Shown in pieces: positions 44,014-53,094 of a stretch of 64,000 nucleotides of DNA. Source of the DNA: Pedobacter sp. Leaf216. Its GTDB lineage: Bacteria > Bacteroidota > Bacteroidia > Sphingobacteriales > Sphingobacteriaceae. Where the stretch lies: the NCBI RefSeq assembly GCF_001421515.1, contig NZ_LMKM01000001.1, positions 113,680-177,679 on the forward strand. Reading direction: 5' to 3'. A program made the translations under genes and the position numbers. The stretch's first letter is position 1, and every line of letters begins with the position of its first letter. The notes beneath the pieces were generated by a model that worked only from the letters and a program-made list of their open reading frames with translations, was not told the origin of the DNA and did not search any database.

Positions 44014-44082
44014 TTAACCGCAGATGGACACCGATAAACACAGATCTTTATACCTGTGTGCATCCTTTTTATCTGTGATTAA
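44014..44082. repeat. Two facing copies of the 31-base dispersed repeat
   Basis: Copy 2 (44014-44045) begins TTAACCGCAGATGGACACC and ends AAACACAGAT; copy 3 (44052-44082), on the minus strand, begins TTAATCACAGATAAAAAGG and ends ACACAGGT. Together they could form a long imperfect hairpin. Copy 1 is at 35555. Confidence 0.6.
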
Positions 44083-44118
44083 ATTAGGTTTGCCTGTAAT
44101 TAGTGTTTAACTTGATAG

Positions 44119-44152
44119 CATTGGTGTCCTCATATACCAATGTTTTCTTTTT
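44119..44152. repeat. Conserved-loop hairpin, copy D
   Basis: CATTGGT (44119-44125) and ACCAATG (44136-44142) are perfect complements around GTCCTCATAT, followed by TTTTCTTTTT. The stem differs from the copies at 30912, 35345 and 35477 but keeps complementarity and the GGT/ACC closure. Confidence 0.55.
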
Positions 44153-44233
44153 CAATACCCGTTCGGTATTTATCCATCCCTTCTGTGTTTCCGTGGCCCA
44201 TGTTAACAAAACTAAGGCTGTGGGCTCTGTGGC

Positions 44234-44806
44234 TTATATCTTCTTCGCCCTGATCTTACTTAGAAACTCCGGCGTAAAACCCAGATATGAAGCCAGCATA
44301 TACTGTGGCACACGCTGCACAAATTCAGGAAATAAACTATTAAAATGGCGATATCGCTCTTCGGCCGTTTGACTGTATAAAAATTTGATCCTCCGTTGTG
44401 AGGCCTGATGGTTTTTTTGTAAGATCAACCTGAAATACCTTTCCAGTTTCGGTAATTTATGGAACATTTCTTCATAGTGATGGTGTTCAATGGCAATCAC
44501 GTCTGTAGCTTCGGCAGCCTGAATATAAAATTCTGATTGCTCCTGGAACAGAAAGCTACTGAGATCCGTTATCCACCAATTTTCTATGGCAAACTGAGTG
44601 GTTTGTTCCACACCTTTAATGTCGACAAAATAAAGCCTGAGGCAACCTTTTACCACAAAATAATTGGCCCTGCAGGTTTGCCCTTCCTCCAATAAAAAGG
44701 CTTTCTTTTTAACTGAAAACGATTTGAGTAGTGGTTCAAGGATTTCCTGTTCATCACTACTCAAATTTATAAATCTGTTAATGTGATTATAAAGCGCAGT
44801 AAACAT
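44234..44806 (-). CDS. Crp/Fnr-family transcriptional regulator
   Basis: A 190-residue regulator with an N-terminal cyclic-nucleotide-binding-like domain (about 20-120, LEEGQTCRANYFVVKGCLRLYF, AIENWWITDLSSFL) and a C-terminal helix-turn-helix (about 150-190, VPQYMLASYLGFTPEFLSKIRAKK). It lacks the phosphate-binding RxS motif of true cAMP binders, as is common for this group in Bacteroidota. No Fnr cysteine cluster. It stands alone; the effector is unknown. The AhpD-like gene downstream on the same strand is a common neighbour of such regulators and a possible target. Confidence 0.8.
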   Translation of the reverse strand: MFTALYNHINRFINLSSDEQEILEPLLKSFSVKKKAFLLEEGQTCRANYFVVKGCLRLYFVDIKGVEQTTQFAIENWWITDLSSFLFQEQSEFYIQAAEATDVIAIEHHHYEEMFHKLPKLERYFRLILQKNHQASQRRIKFLYSQTAEERYRHFNSLFPEFVQRVPQYMLASYLGFTPEFLSKIRAKKI

Positions 44807-44859
44807 TATATGCTATTTGGCTTGCTAAAATAGGCATAATTGTAATAATCTTCTGTTCC

Positions 44860-45648
44860 TTAAAGCCCGAAAATTTTCAAATCCGATAATGCTTCAGGTC
44901 CGTAATTTTTGAGTGCTGAGGTTACAATCGCTATTAATCCTTTATTGGTTATTGGTTTTCCTTTGGTTGGGGGCAATAAGTCTTTTTCGGGTACGGCAAC
45001 CTCGGTAACTTTAGTCGCAAACCAATTTACATTTTCATGAGGCAATGCTAAACCTAAAATCATCCCTGGCAACCCCGTAAAAGATTCCGGCCCGCCCGAT
45101 ACTGCAATTTGGTTAGTATAGTAAGCCACTATATAAACCGAATCCATGATTACCGCATTAGCTCTTCTGCATTCGTAACCCGCAATCTCCCTTGTTTCGT
45201 CGGTAATTTTCCAATTGATTTTACGAACACTATCTTTCACCAGATAGGTTTCTTCGTAAACATTTTTTTGCGCTATGCTTGTTTCAGTACCAAAATTTGT
45301 CGCCACGGTATTCCTTAAGTCGGCCAACATATCTCTTGTTACCCAGTTATTTGTTAAGGGTTCTTCAGCTGAAGTTACCTTATATAAACTTTTGTCTTTT
45401 GTGAAGTTTAATACACTTTTTCCGATCTTGGTTTGAGGATTGTTCTTTTTGTATTGATCAAAAGCAGGGCCATAGTAACTTTCGTTATCCTTGTTAATTT
45501 TCTTCTTAATTATGGCATACATATTCGATTTTTTTTCAAATTCGATTATACCGTTTTGAACAAAGTGCGCATTCTGTGCAGATGCATTTTTACTGATAAA
45601 AATGGCAGTAAATAAGATAAAGTATATAAGCAGATTTTTCATGATCAT
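44860..45648 (-). CDS. GLPGLI family protein
   Basis: A 262-residue exported protein (signal MKNLLIYFILFTAIFISKNASAQ) of the Bacteroidota-specific GLPGLI family, named after its motif, here SFTGLPGMILGLALP at about 188-202. The conserved ITDETREIAGYECRRANA (about 150-167) is also present. Function unknown; it is nearly always found behind a TonB-type receptor, as here, where its start overlaps the receptor stop by one base. ATG 45648 or 45642 may be used. Confidence 0.88.
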   Translation of the reverse strand: MIMKNLLIYFILFTAIFISKNASAQNAHFVQNGIIEFEKKSNMYAIIKKKINKDNESYYGPAFDQYKKNNPQTKIGKSVLNFTKDKSLYKVTSAEEPLTNNWVTRDMLADLRNTVATNFGTETSIAQKNVYEETYLVKDSVRKINWKITDETREIAGYECRRANAVIMDSVYIVAYYTNQIAVSGGPESFTGLPGMILGLALPHENVNWFATKVTEVAVPEKDLLPPTKGKPITNKGLIAIVTSALKNYGPEALSDLKIFGL

Positions 45649-48434
45649 TATTTTTGTGTTTTAACGCCACCACCCATTTTATTGAAATCCCATATTAATG
45701 AGAATAAGAAATACCGCTGAATAGTTGTATAACTGCTTTGGGTAATGTTTCCGTTATATGCCGATCTATCAAAGCCGACATTTTGGTTTAAAATATCGTT
45801 TACGGTTAGCGCGAATTTAAGATTCTCTGATTTGAAGAACTTTTTTGTTAATGAGGCATTCCAAAGGAAACGTTGAAAGTTTTCATCAAATGTTTGTGTC
45901 TTCCCTTTAAATTCATACTGGCCATCAGTAGATAACTCAAATTTGGCTGGTAATTTTACCGAGCCTGATGCATAACCATCCCAGCCCCAACCATCGCTGT
46001 TGCCAGAGGTATTAACACTCGCTCTGGCAATATTATAAGTTGGTCCGAAACGGGCATAGAAATTATACTTCTTATCAACATACTTCGAAAAATTTAATCC
46101 AGCTCCGTAGGTATAATTTTTTGTTTTATTTAAAACCCCATTAATAAAATTATACGAAGTGTTTCCATATGCATTACCATTAATACCAACACTTAAATCT
46201 ATACCTTTTATTTTTCGGCTTGTTTGTGCATTAATTGAAAAATTTGATGGCATTTCATTCGAGAGGTTAACAGATCTGTAAGTACTTTTAGCTGCGTCAT
46301 CTGTAACAACATCGCTAATAATGGGGTTTGCTGTAAAACTATAATAGCCACTTAGCCAGATCGATTGATCTGTTAATACCTTATACGAATTGAAATTCGC
46401 ACTGATACTACTTCTAAAAGATGGCCGTAAATCGGGATTACCTAAGGAAATATTCAATGGATCGGTATTTACGCTAATGGGTTGAATTTGCTCCAGAGAG
46501 GGCTGATTTGTATTTCCACTATAATTTATTCTCAAAGATTTTTGCTGTGAAAATCTGTATTGATATGATGCCTGAGGCATATAATTAATAAAGTTACGGT
46601 TATAGGTTTTATTGTTGTAAAGATCTATCTGTTTGAAGTTAACGCCACTAAATTTTGAGCCAATAGTAGCTGATGATTTTCCACTTTTGTAATTGAATAC
46701 TGCTCCTCCCTGATTAATGATCTGATCCAATTTATAATCGTTACTGAATTGGGTATCCAGAATATCGTAATTTCCACTTGCTGACTTGTTGAACGACTTT
46801 CGGTCAGATTGACCACTCATCAAGCTTAATCCATAATTTACAATTACACTTATGGTTTTACTAAGTGGTTCTGTATATGCTAAATTAGATCTGAACGCAT
46901 TATTTGAAATATCATTAACTTTATATTGATTGATTACACTATCGCGAACTCCTATAGCGGTGTAGAACGTGTTTTTTGAATTTAAATAACCATCACTATT
47001 GCTTTTGCTTATGGCCTCGCTTAAACTAAGGGAAAGTGTACGGCCCTTCTTTTTCAATTTCTTGGTAAATAAAGCACTCATGTTAAACTGTTGCTCGTTA
47101 ACTTTGTTACTAAGTGTTCTATCGCTTTTATTTAGCAGTTCATCATTACCATTTTTGCTGGAAGTATTGTAAGAATTAAACGTATTGCTTTCTTTTAAAG
47201 CACCATCTACACTTACTTTTAAAGTCAGTGTAGTATCCAGTTTAATTTCGTAGGTAGCGTCCAGTTTTTGCCTAAACATATCATTATCATTAAACTGGTC
47301 AGAAACATTATTAATAACACCAGAACTTAAGTTGTTTTGGCTTATTGTATTTCGATCTCCACTAACACGGATGGAACCAATTTTGTAATTGGTATTTAAT
47401 GATTCTTTGTCTTTATTCCACTTACTATCAAAGTGCAGCCCTCCGGTTCTGGCTACAGGTAACCCTTGGCCATTGTACTGCCCATCATAACTATCAAAGT
47501 CATCACCGCCCGAGCTAAAATACATATAGCCCTCATCGGTCATAGTCATTGTATTACCGCCATATTTATCCCGGTCATCCCAACCCAAACCAACTGTACC
47601 ATTGTTGCCAAATATGCCGTAGGCAGAGAATTTTTTCTTGCCCCAAAATTTATTAAACATCAATTGCCCGGTGTAATAATCATCGGTTCCATAACCACCC
47701 TGCACCTTACCGAAGTAACCATTTTTTTTATCTTCTTTTAATTTAACGTTTAGTGTTTTCGTTTTTTCCCCATCATCTATTCCGGTAAAGCTGGCCTGAT
47801 CACTGGCTTTATCATAAAGCTGAACCGATTCTACCATATCTGCACGGAGATTTTTTGTTACAAGTGTGGGGTCATCACCAAAAAACTCTTCACCATCTAC
47901 TAAAACTTTTTGAACAGCTTTACCCTGAGCAGTAATTTTTCCGTCTTTATCTACCTGTATACCTGGAAATTGTTTAATTAAATCCTCAACTTTAGAGTTT
48001 GGTTCAATGTTGAAAGCTTTTGGATCAAATTCGGTGGTATCACCTTTGATTTTCATCGCAGCCCTGTTCCCCTTTATAATTACATCAGCCAAAATCTTTG
48101 CCATTCCGGTCAGGTTTACTTTTCCATAATCCTTAACCTGTGTGGTAGAGTCAAGCGTAAAATGATCTACAAAATCGGCATATTTCGGATAAGACACCTG
48201 GAGAATAAATTTTCCGTTTTTGATACCATTAATTTCGAACGAGCCGTTTTCTGCAGTTCTGGTAAATTTTACCAGGATAGAATCTTTAGCATTTAACACT
48301 GCAACTGTAGTTCCCGATAACAGGGTTGTAGAGGCCGTATCAATCGTTCTTCCTTTAATAGTATGGAGATTCTGCGCTTTCGAATAGGAGGAGATAAACA
48401 CAAGAAAGCACAACGAGAGTAATAAACGTTTCAT
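45648..48434 (-). CDS. Outer-membrane beta-barrel receptor (TonB-like, OMP_b-brl family)
   Basis: A 928-residue outer-membrane protein: signal (MKRLLLSLCFLVFISSYSKAQ), a carboxypeptidase-regulatory-like domain (about 25-105, TIKGRTIDTASTTLLSGTTV), a plug (about 120-215, VEDLIKQFPGIQVDKDGKITAQGKAVQKVLVDGEEFFGDDP), then a long barrel with Tyr/Asn-rich strands. The plug and barrel match the OMP_b-brl_3 type typically paired with GLPGLI proteins. Cargo unknown; peptides or metals have been suggested for related pairs. A 16-bp perfect palindrome lies 32 bases upstream. Confidence 0.85.
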   Translation of the reverse strand: MKRLLLSLCFLVFISSYSKAQNLHTIKGRTIDTASTTLLSGTTVAVLNAKDSILVKFTRTAENGSFEINGIKNGKFILQVSYPKYADFVDHFTLDSTTQVKDYGKVNLTGMAKILADVIIKGNRAAMKIKGDTTEFDPKAFNIEPNSKVEDLIKQFPGIQVDKDGKITAQGKAVQKVLVDGEEFFGDDPTLVTKNLRADMVESVQLYDKASDQASFTGIDDGEKTKTLNVKLKEDKKNGYFGKVQGGYGTDDYYTGQLMFNKFWGKKKFSAYGIFGNNGTVGLGWDDRDKYGGNTMTMTDEGYMYFSSGGDDFDSYDGQYNGQGLPVARTGGLHFDSKWNKDKESLNTNYKIGSIRVSGDRNTISQNNLSSGVINNVSDQFNDNDMFRQKLDATYEIKLDTTLTLKVSVDGALKESNTFNSYNTSSKNGNDELLNKSDRTLSNKVNEQQFNMSALFTKKLKKKGRTLSLSLSEAISKSNSDGYLNSKNTFYTAIGVRDSVINQYKVNDISNNAFRSNLAYTEPLSKTISVIVNYGLSLMSGQSDRKSFNKSASGNYDILDTQFSNDYKLDQIINQGGAVFNYKSGKSSATIGSKFSGVNFKQIDLYNNKTYNRNFINYMPQASYQYRFSQQKSLRINYSGNTNQPSLEQIQPISVNTDPLNISLGNPDLRPSFRSSISANFNSYKVLTDQSIWLSGYYSFTANPIISDVVTDDAAKSTYRSVNLSNEMPSNFSINAQTSRKIKGIDLSVGINGNAYGNTSYNFINGVLNKTKNYTYGAGLNFSKYVDKKYNFYARFGPTYNIARASVNTSGNSDGWGWDGYASGSVKLPAKFELSTDGQYEFKGKTQTFDENFQRFLWNASLTKKFFKSENLKFALTVNDILNQNVGFDRSAYNGNITQSSYTTIQRYFLFSLIWDFNKMGGGVKTQK

Positions 48435-48465
48435 AGAAGGATTTGGTTTTGTTTTCCGAAGATAA

Positions 48466-48481
48466 AACTAATATATTAGTT
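48466..48481. promoter_or_regulatory. 16-bp perfect palindrome between divergent genes
   Basis: AACTAATATATTAGTT is a perfect palindrome located 32 bases upstream of the receptor start and 90 bases upstream of the DUF4153 gene. Its place fits an operator or the AT-rich part of a promoter. No regulator can be named. Confidence 0.4.
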
Positions 48482-48570
48482 GCCGGTAATAGTTTAACCT
48501 TTTTTAACAAATTAAATTTTGAGCCTTAGCCATTAAGCTTGAAAGCAACTATCTTTAATAAAAATATTAC

Positions 48571-50382
48571 ATGAAATTACCTTCTCTCCAACAGCTTTAC
48601 AATGGATTTGTAAACGTAGTTAAACGTTTTCCGCTACAGTTTACCTTTGCAATTGCTGCAACATTGTGTTGGTGCTATTATATCGATATTTCTGATTATC
48701 GGGACTATTCAGAACAGAACGAAAATCTAAAAGATCATTTAATAAAGGCAATTGCCATTTTAGACCTGGCGCTCACGCTCTTATTGGCTCTCGATTTAAT
48801 TTCAGAACGGAACCAATACACATTAAAGAAAAAGTGGTTATTGCGTTTAGGTGGTGTACTCATCTGTGTTTTGCTTTATTTCAGCCTCGATCCAACAAAT
48901 TATTCGGCAGATCTTTACCGCATTTTCCTATTTGCTTTTGCCTTCCATTTGCTTGTAGCCTTTGCACCATTTATCGGTCAGAATAAAATAAATGGCTTCT
49001 GGCAGTTTAATAAAGCCCTTTTTCTTCGGTTTCTTACCTCTGCACTTTATTCTGCAGTACTATATGCTGGTTTGGCTATTGCCTTGGTTGCCATTGACGG
49101 ATTGTTTAATGCGGAAATTAAATGGCAGACATACATGACCCTATTTGCCATTATTAGTGCTGGATTTAGCACTACCTTCTTTTTAGCAGGAATTCCAACC
49201 GATTATAAATTGCTGGAAGATGATCATAGTTACCCTAAAGGCTTAAAAATATTTGCCCAATTCGTACTTATTCCACTGGTGACCATTTATTTAGCGATTT
49301 TGCTCGTTTACGAACTCAAGATCGCTGTGTTATGGGAACTGCCAAAAGGTTTGGTGTCTAGCTTGATTTTAGGTTACGCTGTTTTTGGGATCTTATCACT
49401 GCTCCTGGTTTATCCTATTAAAGAAACGGAAGGCAATAGTTGGATTAAACTGTTTTCAAAGTTCTTTTATGTAATGATGATTCCATTGGTGGTGCTTTTA
49501 TTGCTTGCCGTATGGAAAAGGGTGGGGCATTATGGCATTACAGAAAGCAGGTATATTTTAACCGCACTGGCTTTATGGTTGGCAGGGGTGACCATCTATT
49601 TTCTCTTCAGTAAAAAGCAGAATATAAAGGTAATCCCGCTAAGTTTGTGCATCATTTCGCTATTGGCTACTTATGGCCCGCAAAGTGCCTTTTCTATATC
49701 TAAATATTCACAGTTAAGCCGGTTAAAGCGGATCATGGGCAGTAAGAAAAAAGATGATATTAAAGAAAAACCAGCCGTAATCAGATATCTTGTATACACC
49801 CACGGATTAAAAACCCTTCAACCCTTTACCAAAAGAGATCTTAGTAAAATAGAAGAAAAAATAGATGCTACCAATAGCTATCGGTACAGCATGCGCATGA
49901 ACAAGGTTGATACCGCGTTGGCTATTTTTAAAGTTAAAGGTGATTTGGAATATGATCATGGTGTGAGCATTACACTCCAAAATGATCAAAACCAGGTTTT
50001 AAATGTCAAGGGCTATGACTACCTGATCGAAATGAATGGATATCAGGAAAAAAAAATAACCCGGATTTATGGGACAGATCTAACAACAAATAAAATCGGT
50101 TCAAAACTCCTGCTATTGGTTAATAATCAACCAGCTCTGCAGCTTGATTTGAAAGAAGTATTTAAGCAAGCAGTTGATGCATATAAAAAAGGTGCCTTAA
50201 AGGCGACAAATAAAAAACAAGAATACCTTTACCCCGCAAAGCTGATGAGTGTTGCTAAAAATATTAATGGGTATCAATACATCATCATCGTTACCTCTTT
50301 ACAAAGCACCTATTACGAAGATGATGGTAAGGATTATTTTTGGAGTGAGACAAAGAGTTATCTGCTCATTAAAAAGCTATAA
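48571..50382 (+). CDS. DUF4153 multi-pass membrane protein
   Basis: A 603-residue protein with about ten to twelve helices in its first 385 residues (for example PLQFTFAIAATLCWCYY, AILDLALTLLLALDL, FLFAFAFHLLVAFAPFI, LVSSLILGYAVFGILSLLLVYP) and a soluble C-terminal region (about 390-603) with no recognised fold. The layout fits DUF4153, whose function is unknown. It stands alone with its own terminator. Confidence 0.75.
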   Translation: MKLPSLQQLYNGFVNVVKRFPLQFTFAIAATLCWCYYIDISDYRDYSEQNENLKDHLIKAIAILDLALTLLLALDLISERNQYTLKKKWLLRLGGVLICVLLYFSLDPTNYSADLYRIFLFAFAFHLLVAFAPFIGQNKINGFWQFNKALFLRFLTSALYSAVLYAGLAIALVAIDGLFNAEIKWQTYMTLFAIISAGFSTTFFLAGIPTDYKLLEDDHSYPKGLKIFAQFVLIPLVTIYLAILLVYELKIAVLWELPKGLVSSLILGYAVFGILSLLLVYPIKETEGNSWIKLFSKFFYVMMIPLVVLLLLAVWKRVGHYGITESRYILTALALWLAGVTIYFLFSKKQNIKVIPLSLCIISLLATYGPQSAFSISKYSQLSRLKRIMGSKKKDDIKEKPAVIRYLVYTHGLKTLQPFTKRDLSKIEEKIDATNSYRYSMRMNKVDTALAIFKVKGDLEYDHGVSITLQNDQNQVLNVKGYDYLIEMNGYQEKKITRIYGTDLTTNKIGSKLLLLVNNQPALQLDLKEVFKQAVDAYKKGALKATNKKQEYLYPAKLMSVAKNINGYQYIIIVTSLQSTYYEDDGKDYFWSETKSYLLIKKL

Positions 50383-50404
50383 ACCAAATCTCTTCCTAAT
50401 AAAT

Positions 50405-50434
50405 GGCCGGTCTTTAAACAGATTGGCCTTTTTT
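50405..50434 (+). terminator. Rho-independent terminator after the DUF4153 gene
   Basis: GGCCGGTCT (50405-50413) pairs with AGATTGGCC (50420-50428), including two G-U pairs, over a 6-base loop and is followed by six T. The remaining spacer to 50627 holds no gene. Confidence 0.75.
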
Positions 50435-50627
50435 GTTTGTCGATGTTTCAAAAAACAAGCAGGTTTTCGTATAGGTTATTTTGGCGTTCGTCTATAAATA
50501 AAAGCCCATGGTATAATAGCCCATAATTGGCTGAAACGTTTTCACAAGAACACCGTCTTAATTACAAAACCACCTAATTATTAGGAACTTAAAAATATAG
50601 GATTTATAAACATAAAATATTAAGGTC

Positions 50628-51269
50628 ATGAAAACTTCTATCAAAAATTTGTTCACAGCAACATTAGTAATGTTTACGCTAAGCAGCGCAACAGTTGTAG
50701 CAAATGCTACAGAAAACAATGCAAACTACACCGCAATAACGATGGTGAAAAACATCAATAAAATTGTAGTATCTGGAAATGTAAAATTGATATTGATACA
50801 GGATGTAAAAGAAAGTATTGAAGTTTACGATCAATATTATACCAAAAACGCATTGATACAGCAACAGGGTGCAACATTGAGAATCAGCTCATTCGAAAAA
50901 AATACTTTAACGGTTATTGCGCACGTTAATAATTTAAATAGTATCGAAGCATTAAATACCGCAACGGTTAGCACTGCCGGGAAATTTAATTTATTAAACT
51001 TAAGCGTTGTTTTAGGCGATGATGCATCAGCAGATCTAAACGTTAATACAGTTAATTTAACTACTGATGTAAATGATTCAGCCGCTTTAAAGCTCGAAGG
51101 TTCAACACAAACACACCAATCGAGAAGCGGTATCACTTCTAAAATAGAAACTGGAAAATTTATAGCTCAGGATACCTATACTAAACTGGTTGCAAAATCT
51201 GCTTTGGCAAAAAACAACAAATCCCGTTATGATGATCTTCAGGTAAACTTATTAGAAAAACTATTCTAA
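50628..51269 (+). CDS. Secreted GIN-domain-like protein (DUF2807 type)
   Basis: A 213-residue exported protein (signal about 1-27, MFTLSSATVVANA) whose repeated short strands (INKIVVSGNVKLILIQDVKESIEVYD, LRISSFEKNTLTVIAHVNNLNSIEALNTATVST) match the putative auto-transporter adhesin GIN domain. Such proteins form beta-solenoids on the cell surface or in the periplasm; ligand unknown. It is similar in plan to the protein at 1.4 kb but shorter and without the Tyr-Gly ladder. Confidence 0.7.
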   Translation: MKTSIKNLFTATLVMFTLSSATVVANATENNANYTAITMVKNINKIVVSGNVKLILIQDVKESIEVYDQYYTKNALIQQQGATLRISSFEKNTLTVIAHVNNLNSIEALNTATVSTAGKFNLLNLSVVLGDDASADLNVNTVNLTTDVNDSAALKLEGSTQTHQSRSGITSKIETGKFIAQDTYTKLVAKSALAKNNKSRYDDLQVNLLEKLF

Positions 51270-51287
51270 CTCCATCATATATTTACC

Positions 51288-51322
51288 AAAAAGGCGCTGA
51301 GGTTAATTTCAGCGCCTTTTTT
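51288..51322 (+). terminator. Rho-independent terminator after the GIN-domain gene
   Basis: AAAAAGGCGCTGA (51288-51300) pairs with TCAGCGCCTTTTT (51309-51321), a perfect 13-bp stem over an 8-base loop, ending in T. The A run on the other side also allows use on the minus strand. Confidence 0.9.
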
Positions 51323-51429
51323 ATTTTTTGTCCTTACTGCCAGCAGGCTTTTTCAGCCGAGAGCCTGTCCCGAATTTTAGTGGAAAAACCCTGCACCTAT
51401 GGGTTATTACTATTGCATTAACGATCCTG

Positions 51430-52971
51430 CTACAAATCGAATTTTATACCCTGTGCCAGGGGCAAAGTATTTGAATAATTAATGGTATTGGTTTGTCTGC
51501 GCATATATGCTCTCCATGCATCAGATCCACTTTCCCTACCTCCTCCAGTTTCTTTCTCCCCTCCAAAAGCACCACCTATTTCAGCACCAGAGGTACCAAT
51601 GTTTACATTAGCAATACCGCAATCTGATCCCTTAGCAGATAAAAACTGTTCCGCTTCCCTTAAATTTAAAGTCATAATGGCTGATGATAACCCTTGTGGC
51701 ACACCGTTTTGCAAGGCAATTGCCTCATCTAAAGTTTTATATTTTATCAGGTATAAAATTGGCGCAAAAGTTTCATGCTGCACAATTTTAAAATCATTCT
51801 GAACTTCAGCAATACAAGGTTTTACATAACAACCACTTGTATAGGCATCGCCAGATAAAACGCCACCTTCTACTACAAAATTGCCACCCTCTGCCTTGCA
51901 TTTTTCTATCGAATCTAAATAGGCAGTCACCGCATCAGTATCAATTAGCGGCCCAACATGGTTGTTTTGATCTAAAGGATCGCCGATACGGAGTTGACTG
52001 TAGGCTTTAACCAACTTTGCTGTAAAAGCATCATATACACTTTCATGAATAATCAACCTGCGGGTAGAAGTGCAACGCTGCCCTGCGGTACCAACTGCAC
52101 CAAATACAGCTCCGATTAAACTCATGTCCAAATCGGCATGTTCAGAGATAATGATCGCATTATTGCCTCCAAGTTCCAACAAACTTTTACCCAAACGGGC
52201 ACCCACCGCAGCTCCAACGGCTTTTCCCATACGGGTAGATCCTGTTGCAGAAATTAATGCAATGCGACCGTCATTCGTCATCATTTCACCTACGCTTCTA
52301 TCTCCTAAAATGAGGCTGCAAACCCCTTCGGCTATATTATTATTTTTAAAAACCTTAGCTATAATATGTTGACAGGCAATGGCTGTTAAAGGCGTTTTTT
52401 CTGAGGGTTTCCAGATGCAAACATTACCACATACCAGGGCTAAAGCCGTATTCCAGCTCCAAACGGCCACAGGGAAATTAAATGCAGAAATAATCCCGAC
52501 AACCCCCAGTGGATGCCATTGCTCATACATGCGGTGGTTCGGACGTTCGCTATGCATAGTAAGACCATATAGCTGACGTGATAAGCCCACAGCAAAATCG
52601 CAGATATCAATCATCTCCTGCACCTCACCAAAGCCTTCCTGCAAGCTTTTTCCCATTTCGTATGATACGAGTGTACCCAATGCATCTTTATTTTCACGTA
52701 AAGCATCGCCAAACTGACGCACAATTTCTCCCCGCTTTGGCGCAGGAATGGTACGCCACTCTTTAAATGCCGATTGCGCTTTTAACACAACAGCCTCATA
52801 ATCTGAACTGCCGGCAACCTTTGCCGAAGCAATCAGTTCACCATCAACAGGAGAAAAACTTTCTAAAGTATCCGGATTCGATTCTCCACCCCAATTGTTG
52901 CCTGTACTAAAGGCAGGATTGCTCGCCTGAATGCCCAATTTATTTAAAATGGATTGAATAGCTGTAGTCAT
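51430..52971 (-). CDS. ALDH7-type aldehyde dehydrogenase (aminoadipate-semialdehyde dehydrogenase)
   Basis: A 513-residue NAD-dependent aldehyde dehydrogenase of family 7 (antiquitin), which oxidises alpha-aminoadipate semialdehyde (piperideine-6-carboxylate) in lysine breakdown. Motifs: ISAFNFPVAVWSWN (161-174), ATGSTRMGK, LLELGGNNAII with general base Glu266, GTAGQRCTSTRR with catalytic Cys300, and the family's FGGEKETGGGRESGSDAW. Unlike gapN here, it has the complete ELGG motif. Stands alone. The substrate is inferred from family. Confidence 0.85.
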   Translation of the reverse strand: MTTAIQSILNKLGIQASNPAFSTGNNWGGESNPDTLESFSPVDGELIASAKVAGSSDYEAVVLKAQSAFKEWRTIPAPKRGEIVRQFGDALRENKDALGTLVSYEMGKSLQEGFGEVQEMIDICDFAVGLSRQLYGLTMHSERPNHRMYEQWHPLGVVGIISAFNFPVAVWSWNTALALVCGNVCIWKPSEKTPLTAIACQHIIAKVFKNNNIAEGVCSLILGDRSVGEMMTNDGRIALISATGSTRMGKAVGAAVGARLGKSLLELGGNNAIIISEHADLDMSLIGAVFGAVGTAGQRCTSTRRLIIHESVYDAFTAKLVKAYSQLRIGDPLDQNNHVGPLIDTDAVTAYLDSIEKCKAEGGNFVVEGGVLSGDAYTSGCYVKPCIAEVQNDFKIVQHETFAPILYLIKYKTLDEAIALQNGVPQGLSSAIMTLNLREAEQFLSAKGSDCGIANVNIGTSGAEIGGAFGGEKETGGGRESGSDAWRAYMRRQTNTINYSNTLPLAQGIKFDL

Positions 52972-53094
52972 ATATCTAACGATTTACACAAAAAAACAAA
53001 AAATTAACAGAAAGGGGACTACATTTGAGTGTTTACTTTACCACAATTCTTAATATCGTGGTTTAAAGTTAACTGACTTATCAAATCTTTAAAA

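Larger units (their letters stand above)
43806..44233. other. 428-base intergenic region rich in dispersed repeats
   Basis: No gene is supported. It holds a CACGGAGTAACACGGAG stretch (about 43950), a CTGTGTTCTCA match (43979-43989) to the loop of the hairpin family, two facing copies of the 31-base repeat (44014-44045, 44052-44082), and the hairpin at 44119-44142. A reading frame on the plus strand from 44103 overlaps the Crp/Fnr gene and has no coding character. Confidence 0.6.

Noticed and set aside
44103..44372. 89-codon plus-strand frame overlapping the Crp/Fnr gene
   Set aside because: Antisense to a well-supported gene and built from repeat material; no coding signal.
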